A stretch of 17,906 nt of DNA from Saksenaea vasiformis B4078 (lineage: Eukaryota > Mucoromycota > Mucoromycetes > Mucorales > Saksenaeaceae): positions 1-17,906 of the forward strand of contig JNDT01001715.1 in assembly GCA_000697055.1 (NCBI GenBank), in the 5' to 3' direction. Position numbers and translations under genes: made by a program. Below are positions 1 through 8,528 of the stretch, in pieces; the stretch's first letter is position 1, and each line of letters starts with the position of its first letter. A model generated the notes under the pieces. The model saw only the letters and a program-made list of their open reading frames with translations, had not been told where the DNA came from and ran no database searches.

Positions 1-886
1 TCATGCCCTCGTACTATGCTAACTTATCTAATAAAAAAAAGCCAGACGTACGACCACACTACAGGTCGACCCCCTCATCGCGGAAGCATCGCCGTCGCAA
101 GGCCCGCCGACATCATCCTCGCCCAGAACAACCAGCAATCATTGCGTACGGTGACGCGGATTTGCGACCTTCAATGCGGGGCCAAGGTCCAGTTCCAGTG
201 AAAGTTAGTGCGTGCAAGCTTTGTAGACAAGGTCTCACAGATTCCAATACTAGACATTCCGACGAGTTCTGGCAAGACACGCTCTCGTTGTTCTGGTCGA
301 TGAATACAAAACTAGCAAGGTGTGTTCAAACTGCGACCATGACACGGAACAGTTTCGAGCACCAACTGCACGATGTCAGCACGAGTATGTATCATACAGC
401 CGTGACTATTGAAAGTTAATTTCTCCATCAACAGGACGAAGGTGGTTCGGTTTGTCGGGGCTGGGAGAGCCAAACGCTACTGTCTTGATGAGAACAAACG
501 AACGATGCATCCGACATCACAATGCCCAGAACTTCGACCGCTAGGCAAGTGAATATTAGTTTGCATACTTGTTATTCTAACCGGGTCTTTAATGCAGCCA
601 TTACAGATAATCGCAGCAGCGTGTATCCGATTAAGGTGTGCCACCACCATCAGTTGGGACAAGCTGTGGATGATCAAGGTCCCAGACCGTTGGTAAGTGT
701 TGTTCGAACTATTATTCCATTATCTGATTACTCCTATAGTTCTGGAACCGCGACGTGAATGCGGGAAGAAATATGAGAAGGATCTTGGTTGCCTACATGG
801 AAAATGGACACCAGCTGAAATCAAGACCCCTCTCCTTACAACGACCTCAACAACAACAACCGCCCCATATCGGGGCTAGGCAGTAA
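1..886 (+). CDS. Fanzor (eukaryotic TnpB-like RuvC nuclease), C-terminal exons, 5' partial
   Basis: Five visible exons: about 1-203, 254-384, 435-544, 598-692 and 740-886 (TAA 884-886), giving roughly 227 codons. Phase closes at every junction. Read in order, the exons give a basic stretch, GDADLRPSMRGQ (about 150-185), then DEYKTSKVCSNC (299-334; first zinc-ribbon CxxC at 323-334), and finally WNRDVNAGRNM (from 743; Asp codon 752-754), the RuvC-III/OrfB zinc-ribbon signature. The second metal site looks like CxxH rather than CxxC (around 638-649). TnpB/Fanzor proteins are RNA-guided DNA endonucleases linked to mobile elements; activity here is inference only. Intron 545-597 needs a GC-AG junction. 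An acceptor at about position 41 suggests a further intron at the window edge, so the ATG at 3 may not be the real start. Without splicing this looks like a broken gene. The N-terminal RuvC-I part lies outside the window. Confidence 0.8.
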
Positions 887-1027
887 GAAACTGCCAACAA
901 CCCTCTTGTCAGGCATTCGGTGTGCTGTCTTCGGGGTAAGTGGAAATTGTATTTGAATTGGAAAAACTTACGTCATCTTTTTCTGTGACTTAAGTGCACC
1001 GAAGAAGAAGAAGCAATTAGATACAAT
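887..1027. other. Convergent 3' flank between Fanzor gene and E1 gene, with nested inverted repeats
   Basis: This 141-bp interval separates the stop codons of two convergent genes. It contains an outer pair of perfect 7-base arms, TTCGGTG (916-922) and CACCGAA (997-1003). Nested inside is a 6-base pair of arms, GTAAGT (936-941) and ACTTAC (966-971). The nesting would allow a long imperfect stem-loop. For characterised Fanzors the guide RNA (fRNA/omega RNA) is associated with the 3' end or 3' flank, so the position is suggestive. The arms are short and could be chance. Confidence 0.3.
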
Positions 1028-2092
1028 TTATTGTTCAATTCGATCAAACGTAGTGACAATCTTGAAAGGCTTGCTTTCTGAGCCCAAGGGCGCATTTCCA
1101 GGACGATCAGAAATAACCACTTGAAAGCCAGCTTCGTTGGCTGCAAGCACCTCTGTAGTAAAAAAAAAAAAAAAAAAAGCCAGATCAGTGAGTTCGTCGA
1201 CTACAAAACGTTTTTGTTATACCTTTAATGTTATCCGTGACAAACAAGACGCGGCCCATATCCTGTTCCTTTCCGATTTCTTGGGCAATGGCCTTATATG
1301 ATTTGGCTTCAATTTTAAGTCCTACGTTGGTATCAAAGTAACCAGAAAAGTACTAGATCTATTGTCAAGTTTCTAGCAACCTTGGGTTTCTTGTTTTACC
1401 TTCATCAGATCGCCTTTGTCTGTATATTTTAGTAGCAGTTTCTGAGCAGCGACGCTTCCGGATGAGTAAATGTACAACTTTTTCCCTGCAGCTTGCCATC
1501 GATCCAGAGCAGGCACAACGTCATCATAAATCCTGATTTCTTTAGCTTATTTTCGTTGACTTTCATGTTACTTACTGGCCGAGAAGCTCTCCTGATTCAT
1601 AACCATCTTTCCACATGAAACCTTGGAAGGATTTTAGGGCGCCAATTTTTCTGTCAGCTGCCATTTGCCAATGAATATTTTTCTTAATCGCTGCTTTAAT
1701 CTCTTCTGGTGATCTAGCCATAGGTTAAACGGGATAGGAGTTCGAAGAAATGCTATGCTTACGCTTCTGCTTCGGTAGGAATAAGCACAGCTTCACCTTC
1801 TGTGTTCTCAACATCTTTTCTAGCCTAGGTTGTTCCATGATTACTCATTGTTGCCGTGTTGGAACAACCAACCTGTTCGCGTAATTGTGCAATGTAGGTG
1901 TTTAGATCGTCCGAGCCCCAAGCGCGGTCAAGATACGCGTCCAAACCACGTGTCACATAAGGAAACTTTTTGTCATGTCAGTTCATGTCGCTGGGAAGAA
2001 CAAGTGTGTGGTCTCACCAGCACTTCTTTCACAAAGGTAATTGGAGTGATGGTGCCTTCAATGTCGAGGATCACTGTATCGTAGTCGGTCAT
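1028..2092 (-). CDS. UTR4: Enolase-phosphatase E1 (methionine salvage, HAD family)
   Basis: E1 converts 2,3-diketo-5-methylthiopentyl-1-phosphate to the acireductone, by enolisation then dephosphorylation, in the cytosolic methionine salvage pathway. Seven exons on the minus strand (2018-2092, 1873-1965, 1763-1824, 1576-1713, 1400-1532, 1223-1352, 1028-1152) give 251 aa with phase closed throughout. The usual family length is about 230-260 aa. HAD motif I reads DIEGT (Asp10, Glu12), the E1-type DxE variant, and is followed by TPITFVKEVL and FPYV as in UTR4/MASA. Motif II is YIYSSGS. The lysine-containing segment GLKIEAKSYK and the motif IV region VTDNIKE precede a C-terminal DRPGNAPL, typical of E1. 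The last intron (1153-1222) carries an 18-nt A tract as read on the plus strand, which may vary in length. The start is the first ATG before the HAD motif and there is no competing upstream ATG in phase. Confidence 0.95.
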
Positions 2093-2373
2093 GAGGAGTG
2101 GGAAAGTAAACACGAAAGCTGTCTTTCAAAATGATTTCTGGAGCTTTTTTTTTATTGTTCCGAATTCCCCTCAGATGAAAAGGAGAACGGATGGGAGGGG
2201 GCTTATGGAGAAGAGTCGTTACTGTTTTATCTCGGCCAGCAAATCTTCAATTTTTTTTTTTTTACTTGGTTCTTAAAGAAAACTATTTACACTAAGGGAA
2301 AGAAGGATGGGAAGGGAAGGGAGATCTTTTTATATTTATATCTATATACAATGCTGTGTATATAGATAGATAC

Positions 2374-3801
2374 TTAGTGTGCTGCTTCCGATGCAGACGA
2401 TGTACTCGACCTTCTCCTTCCTTTAGTTCGTCCTGCACTTGTTGCTGCTGCTCTTGCTTCTCTGTCCTGTTGTCTCACTCGACGTTGTTCTTCTAATGCT
2501 TTTTTCCGATCCTCCATCTGTTGTTGGCGTCGTGCCTCCTGTTGTGCTTGGAGATCTTAAAAAGAAAAGAGATAATAAGTAAAGCAACATTCTCATTTAT
2601 ATATATATGTACCTTGTGTTGCTTTGTCAATAGCTTCGACATTATTTTGTTGTAATTTTGTTGCATCATTAAAATCGATCATTTGTGTTCGAGATGGTCT
2701 CATAAAGCCTTTAGGCATTTCGGTAGGTGTAGTTGGTGGTCTGGGTTGTCCTGGAGTAAAACGAACGGGATTTGTTTGACGTAAGAAACTTGGGCCAGAT
2801 GGCCTACGTACAGGTGGACGAGTAATAAAAAGACTGGATTGTGGTCTGACGGGAGGTCTTCCGGTTGGGTCAGGCATTGAAGGTTTTCGAGGTGGACGAA
2901 CACCAGTAGAAAGAGGAGGGCGAGGAGTGGTAGGAGTGGTAGTGGTAGTAGTAGTAGCAGCAGTGTTAAATGTTGTTGTTGTAGTTGGTGTAATAGGTGG
3001 AGAAGAAATATCTAAATCCATAGATTGATCTTTCTTCTCTTCATCGCACAGACTTAATAATTCGGCCAGTCTGCCTTTTCGCAGAGGCCGTCGAGGAGTA
3101 AAATGTTTTTTGATAGTTGGTTTTTTTGATCGATAGGAATCAGAAACAAAGGTAACAGATGGCCAATTTTCTGGTTCCATCATCATAAATTCAGAAAGAT
3201 GAAATCCAAATCCTTGATGTTTAACTTTTTTCGGATTAAAATGTTACATATGATAAACCTAATAGAAAATAACCATTTTGTACTTACTGGCATTTGATAT
3301 GTTGTCAGTCATAATCGTATATGAGTCGTTGTTACAGTCTTGCAAGTTAAGATTAAATCGATTTGTGATAGGATAATCTTTGAGGGTATTGCCTACGATG
3401 CGGACCCAATCATCGTCATCCTCAGATGCAATTTGAAATATCTGAAGAAAATAATATAATAAATCAAAAAATGTTTTTCATTATTGTTTTCTTTATCCTG
3501 CATGTCAAAAAAACCAACAAGGTTTCAAACACCGAAAAAAGAAGAAGAAAGGAAAGTTTACCCTAATCATATCTTCGCGTAGTGCTGGTAAATCAACTTT
3601 ACGTATGTAAAGTAGAGAAAATAGTACACCTAATTTGGCTGTCTTGTCATAAGCGTTGTACTGCATACAAATGACATCCAAAATGTCATGTGTAAGTTCC
3701 TGAGCAACTATCTGTGATCGCCAGTTGGAGTTCGTGAATTCCTCTGTAATCCATTTACGTATTCCTTCGGGTGTGCTTTTTTCCATAGATGATGTCAACA
3801 A
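2374..3801 (-). CDS. NELF-A-like protein (negative elongation factor A)
   Basis: Four exons (3562-3801, 3288-3441, 2613-3212, 2374-2555) give 391 aa with all phases closed. The first 130 residues run collinear with the helical N-terminal domain of animal NELF-A: a GIRKW segment, a TAKLGVLFSLLYIRK helix resembling the human VKLKLLLGTL region, then REDMIRIFQIAS and WVRIVGNTLKDYP, ending in a FNLNLQD motif. A later block, KKHFTPRRPLRKGRLAELL (about residue 164), matches the human HF...KPK...LRAELL segment. The middle is low-complexity Thr/Pro-rich. The last exon is a charged, Arg/Gln-rich probable helix with a basic RRRSS tail. In animals NELF-A works with NELF-B, -C and -E to pause RNA polymerase II near promoters. 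NELF is absent from budding yeast, so a fungal member is notable. An internal ATG at 3786 is an alternative start. The family call rests on remembered alignment, not a search. Confidence 0.82.
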
Positions 3802-4137
3802 TTAAAAAGGATGGAAAATAAAATAAAAAAAAAAGAAAGGAAGAAGTGACAATGCAATTTCGACTGAAAAAATAAATCGCCTTTTTATATGTTTGCAGAA
3901 GAAAAAAAAAAAAAGAAAAAACCAAGTCATGGTTACACAAACCCATCCTCATGTGTGTGATCGAAAAATTGGCAATGTTCCAAAACTTGCTTGACTCGAA
4001 GAAAAACTCTCCGATCTTCCTAATGACAAAACGAAATGAATTACATCTATTAAGATCAACCTCTTCTATTTTAAAGAAGTGGATCATTTGGAACAGTCAA
4101 ACTCGGAATATACTTCTTCTAATCATAAAGAAGATAC
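3802..4137. other. Intergenic: NELF-A-like promoter and F-box 3' region
   Basis: These 336 bp lie between the start of the NELF-A-like gene and the stop of the F-box gene, both on the minus strand. The part near 3815-3915 is A-rich on the plus strand (for example the A13 run at 3902-3914), giving poly-T tracts upstream of the NELF-A-like start. Open stretches here look accidental. No RNA gene or clear TATA element was seen. Confidence 0.5.
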
Positions 4138-4284
4138 TTAATTCATCTTTTTTTTTGCTCCTGTTACGTCGAGTATCAGGAGCTTACACGGGGCCCGTAA
4201 CAATTGATCTATCAAGAAAAACCGAAAACAAACTGCACGTGTCTTATTTGACGATGAATGATGTGATTTTCCCCCTCTCCTCAA

Positions 4285-4315
<31 letters not shown>

Positions 4316-5667
4316 TTTTTTCTTGGTGATGCTGTTTTCCAATCATCAAATCCTTTTACAAAACATACTTTGTCTGTATCATGAAAACATCTAAATCCTT
4401 TAACTCTGGCTTCTTCTACACTTAAAAACTCCCCATCATAACTTCCTTCTTTTCCTTGTCTCCATACTTCGATATTATCTTGTGAACATGCTGCATCATT
4501 CAAATATTCATCCTCTATTGTCGTCATGTCGAACTCTGTTCCCTCATTGCTTTTGGGACACCATGCAATGTGATGAAACATAACATGGCAACGTGTATGC
4601 TGAAAGAAACGCGTCATAAAATCTGAATGGAGGAATAACCTTGTAGCCGACACATGAATGAGTAAAAGCGATGGCATGCGGGTTGCAAAATAGGACCACA
4701 CACGGGCTGGTGCACAACAAGGTAGTCTTACGTACGCTGTCGCTAAAGGTTGAACGCGCCGAAAAGCAAGTGACAGAATAACGAGTTTATCCAATGTAGA
4801 TAGTAATAAAATAGACTTTGTTACCAGCACAGGGTCTATTTCGTGGAGAATGATGGCCAATTTCTCCAGTTGGGGGGAGCTCTGGACAACTGTTTGAACA
4901 AGCGAATAATCGAGAGAGTCCGACAGAGCGAGCTGAGTCAAATGACATGAGAGTAAACGCTGGTAGAGAAGAGAGGGTATCGGTGTGGCTTTGTTATAGT
5001 GTAATGGTTCAATGAGAACCCGCTGCAGCAGTAGGATACGTAAAGTAGGTTTAAACAGGTCAATAAGCTGACTGAGTGTTTCCTGTTTAATGGTGCAGCA
5101 TAACAGTGTCAGTGATGTAAGCTGGCGGCGGTATTTTAGGAATGACTGGAAATCGTCATACGTATCCCTGCAGTCCTCAAGATACAGTTCCGAAAGCAAC
5201 GGACAATATTGTGCAAAGAACCGCAAACCGTAGTGTTCTGAACGCATCTTTGGATGAAAATCGATTCTCAGCGCTCGTAGATGGCATACGAGCTCAGCCA
5301 TAAGTTTGGTATTACTCATATCGTAGTGTGTACCGTTGATCAAGTCACGATTGAGAGATCGGACATAGTGACCCCGCATTGTGTCGTGAAAGAGACCTCG
5401 TGTCGATAAAACGTCTGTGGCTATCTGTACATCTTCTCGCCGTCGGTCATCATTTTCATGAGGCAAAATGAATTCTTTGTCACGCCACAGAAACGGTGCG
5501 CAAAGAAAATACAGCCGCCGGCAGGTAAGCGCAATGGGTTGAAGACGAGCATACTCATGCTCAGGATAATGCCATCCTATCAAGTGGCATTCGTTGTATT
5601 CGATTTTGGATGCGATATGTATAATGTATTCTAATAATTCGTTGGGGAGTTGCAGAAAATACGACAT
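4138..5667 (-). CDS. F-box protein with C-terminal poly-lysine tract
   Basis: Single-exon ORF of 509 aa. Residues about 4-65 form an F-box: LQLPNELLEYIIHIAS, then an insertion, then LTCRRLYFLCAPFLWRDKEF. F-box proteins recruit substrates to SCF (Skp1-Cullin-F-box) ubiquitin ligases. The middle (about residues 100-370) is rich in leucine-containing segments (LRALRIDFH, LSELYLEDC, QLTSLTLLCC, LEKLAIIL), as expected of degenerate leucine-rich repeats. The specific substrate cannot be predicted. Near the C terminus a run of about 13-14 lysines is encoded by an A tract joined to GAA repeats (plus-strand coordinates 4286-4321), followed by a basic tail that looks less protein-like than the rest. 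A slip in this tract would change the C terminus, so the exact end is uncertain. Confidence 0.78.
4286..4321. repeat. (TTC)n plus poly-T tract inside the F-box gene
   Basis: Tandem TTC units on the plus strand run directly into about 14 consecutive T. On the coding strand this reads A-run then GAA repeats, all translated as lysine in the F-box ORF. Both parts are prone to replication slippage and to sequencing error. Confidence 0.9.
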
Positions 5668-7315
5668 GGGAAAGAGAAGGAAGAAATTGGTGAGATAGGT
5701 GGAACTCTGACTTGTGACAACATTAGTGCGAGTCTAACCATAAACATGAGGACCGGATCAGCATAGCGGCGATTGATCTGTTTCTTTCTGGACGTGGCAT
5801 ATAAAACCTCAGTCGGTATTGAAACAAACGAGCCATAACCGTACCTGGTGATACCACTCACATTACCCCAGCCATTGCGTGCGTTCCTCTTCTTCATCAC
5901 GCGATGTCTCGTATCGCCGCTTAAACTATCCAAGTAGAATACAGTTTCCAGGACTCCGATCGAGAAAAGTCCCACCTTCCACGATTTGAGTTACACGACT
6001 CACACAAAATCTACAGTAACTTTGGCCAAAAAAAAGGTACATTCAATCGCATCGAAATGGTAAGTGAAGAGTACCCCGATAAACTGTCTTCCTCTGGTAT
6101 CATAAAGAATTTCGTGCAGCTGCGAAATCAGTCCATGAAATATGAACAGCAGATGGCTCACAGTGTTCTTATGCTGTTATGATAATAGCTATCCGTCAAT
6201 GAGAGTAACTTCGGACACATACGGTTGAATTCGATGACATACAAAAAAAACAAACATCTTTGACGGGCATGCCAATGGGTCTCCGCATTCCGGCGTTCTG
6301 TTCTGTACTGGGAAATTCCACGTGACGATCGAAGGTGAATATGTAACGTAATTGAGACCATTCACCACTTTAGATAAGCACCCTCAAAAGTAAGAGAGAC
6401 AGGTGGATTTAGAGGGAGAAATCAAGAGAAGAGGGAAGACCTGATTCAGATGGCTAACACTGCAGTTAATATCTCGTGCACGGACCAACAGAGAGTATTT
6501 TCCAACCAGGAAAACAAGTTACGAAAAGATTTAACGAGCGATAATAGTAAGTGAGTGTTGACACTATGAATGGCGTGGGCAAGTGCCCCCCGAAAAGGTA
6601 GATCATCGTTCAGAATTCCTCTACTGGTTTACTAGTCGCCCCCCGAGAATTATTCATACAGGGTTTCTCTTCTTCATTCCAGTGGCTGATCCTTCTTTAG
6701 GATTGGTCAACAGTGTGGGAAATACGCGATCCTGTTCCTCAAATAGCGAAACCTTTCCAGACGATCTCTAGTACTTGTATCTTTTCGGTATGGATTGCGC
6801 TGGTAGATTTGAAACGCACACCACTAATTTCTAAATGAACTTCGTTCTGAAGTTTAGACTTTGACAGATGTCTGGAATAGAATCTGTTACATATCAGTAG
6901 TTGAAGAATTATGCTGTGTTGTGTCCAGACAACTCAATGCTACACAACAGTTCCTAATAAGTGTACCACAGATCGCTCCGCTGAATTCGGTTATCCGGAG
7001 GAATTTTTAGTAAAATAGGTCCTCGTTCTTTTTCACAAGAATAACACAGTGTACCAAGTCTCATGAACTTGGCAGTTTCGATTTCGTTAGATAACAGGCA
7101 CTACATGCTAAATGCAGATAAAACCTCGACATCCTGAATGTTTGTCTACCACTACTATGGCATTGACCAGATGTATCCCCAGACTCTGCATCTCAGGAAA
7201 ATCTTCGCGTGCTTAATCGCGGCTTTCGCCCTGATCCATGCATGAGCGTACATTGTTGACAGTGCAAAAGACCGTGTTGTTTTGACGTTTATTTATACTG
7301 CTTTTGTATGAATTT
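5668..7315. other. 1.6-kb stretch without a confident gene
   Basis: This region separates the F-box gene start from the ICMT gene stop, both minus strand. No recognised protein family was found on either strand. On the minus strand an open frame of 114 codons starts at 5975 and overlaps the F-box start, but its translation matches nothing I know. A TATAAAA sits on the plus strand near 5801. The plus strand between 5925 and 6770 has several short protein-like open stretches, entered separately. The part 6780-7315 shows nothing I can support beyond the expected F-box upstream and ICMT 3' untranslated sequence. Confidence 0.5.
5925..6771 (+). pseudogene. Possible unrecognised or decayed multi-exon gene
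   Basis: Several short plus-strand stretches read like protein. The first (5925-6182) includes HDSHKIYSNFGQKKGTFNRIE and RNQSMKYEQQMAHSVL. It contains a strong donor GTAAGT at 6060 with an acceptor TTCGTGCAG ending at 6119, a possible 60-nt intron. A second stretch near 6265-6330 reads DGHANGSPHSGVLF. A third, after the acceptor CTGATTCAG at about 6450, reads MANTAVNISCTDQQ in one frame. A fourth (6583-6771) reads DHRSEFLYWF and later FFIPVADPSLGL. I could not chain these into one phase-consistent model, and no family is recognised. Either this is a real gene with exons I have misjoined or a decaying gene or transposon remnant. Confidence 0.25.
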
Positions 7316-8214
7316 CTATGGGATGAGTGGCATCCATGAAGGTGTTTTGCTTTTATATGTTGTCCATTCTGCACCAAAGAACCGGTGCAAGGTATACTCC
7401 TCGTATTCAATCCGTTCGGAAAAGAAGCGATGAAGCCAGTACACGAAAAGACCGAGACAAATCGGGTTCAGCAAGAGAAACTGGACACCAACCGCCCACC
7501 AGTAGAACCCAAAATAAGAGGGATGTCGCATAATACTGCAGGAATACATTTTAGCAGCGGATCATCAGCCGTTCGCTAGCCTACCTGTAGATACCGTGCG
7601 TCACAAGCACGTGGTCGTCCTCTTTTCTGTCCACAATAATATGAGAAAAATTATGTCTTGCAGAAAACATGGCCGTTGTTCGAACAGTCTGGCCGACGAT
7701 GACAAGAAGAAGTCCTAGTACAGATGAATCAGCGTCTTTGGTCGCCTAGACACGATGCGTTACCCAAGTAGTTAAGGTACCCTAACGTTTTCCAAGAGGG
7801 AAATAGATAATATTCAATGAGAAATTCAACAAGTGCAGCAGCATGGGCAGCATGATAGTGGGGACTATGGTTGATCAAAAAGGCTGCAATCTGTCAGTTT
7901 CGGCGACCGGGATCGTTTGTCTTACAATCAAGTGTTAATTTGTCAGGATTGAACAACGCGGTGGCAAGATATTCCAGAAAATGAAATAGAGCCAAGGCAG
8001 CCAGGAAAAACCCAAATTGAGGGATATGCTGCGAGGTTGAGATGGCAAACAACAATCCTCCACCACACACCATGCCTAGCAAGAAGCCATATGTTGCAAT
8101 GTTGGGCGGCGTATTTTTGCCGTCAAACAGCTGGTGTTGTAATCGCGAGCTTGTATGCGATGATCGCAATAATCGGATGGTATCTCGATCGGTCTCGCTT
8201 GATGGTCGTTGCAT
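7316..8214 (-). CDS. STE14: Protein-S-isoprenylcysteine O-methyltransferase (ICMT/Ste14)
   Basis: ICMT methylates the C-terminal prenylcysteine of processed CaaX proteins (Ras and Rho GTPases, G-gamma, fungal pheromones) in the ER membrane, using S-adenosylmethionine. Four exons (7926-8214, 7764-7883, 7585-7714, 7316-7535) give 252 aa, near the 239 aa of yeast Ste14. Phase closes at each junction. Family landmarks in order: the segment FHFLEYLATALFNP, then LTLDSFLINHS across the first junction, YLGLLLVIVGQ across the second, the DDHVLVTHGIY segment, the cofactor-site motif RHPSYFGFYWW, and the C-terminal RIEYEEYTLHRFFG with the acidic EYEE. Several hydrophobic membrane segments are evident. 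The residue after THGIY is Ser rather than the usual Arg. Introns are only 42, 49 and 49 nt. Confidence 0.95.
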
Positions 8215-8528
8215 AGCGATCCGTAATGGAAAGAAGGAGGCAGAAGGTTAGCGTTACGTCGGAGCGCCAAGCAGGAGCTGAAATTTTTTCCTTTTTTCCT
8301 TGCAAAAGTAGTGCTGTAAAGGCTCTGTCACATACCATAGCGAAAATATCTTCCAATAGAGTGATCTAAAGCGCAGTTTACCCTATGAGTTCTGGTATCT
8401 GTGTGTAGAAAGTAAGAGAAATACAGCGCTAATTTTTTTATAGTAGGAAAAAGATGCACAAACTTCTGAAATGAAATAGCTAGTTTTTTTTTTTTAAATA
8501 GATGAATTACTGCCTAGCGATACAAATC

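Noticed and set aside
1..886. Left Fanzor read as a frameshifted pseudogene
   Set aside because: Every apparent frame break coincides with a splice donor and acceptor pair of the size seen elsewhere in the window, and the phases close.
1830..2276. Plus-strand ORFs over the 5' part of the E1 gene
   Set aside because: Shadows of the E1 exons and of its upstream region; no family features.
5631..5975. 114-codon minus-strand ORF upstream of the F-box start
   Set aside because: It overlaps the F-box start in another frame, has no recognised motif, and the opposite strand reads as more protein-like here.
6910..6955. Imperfect hairpin (CTGTGTTGTGT ... ACACAACAG)
   Set aside because: Short arms with mismatches in a region with no other RNA-gene signal; likely chance.
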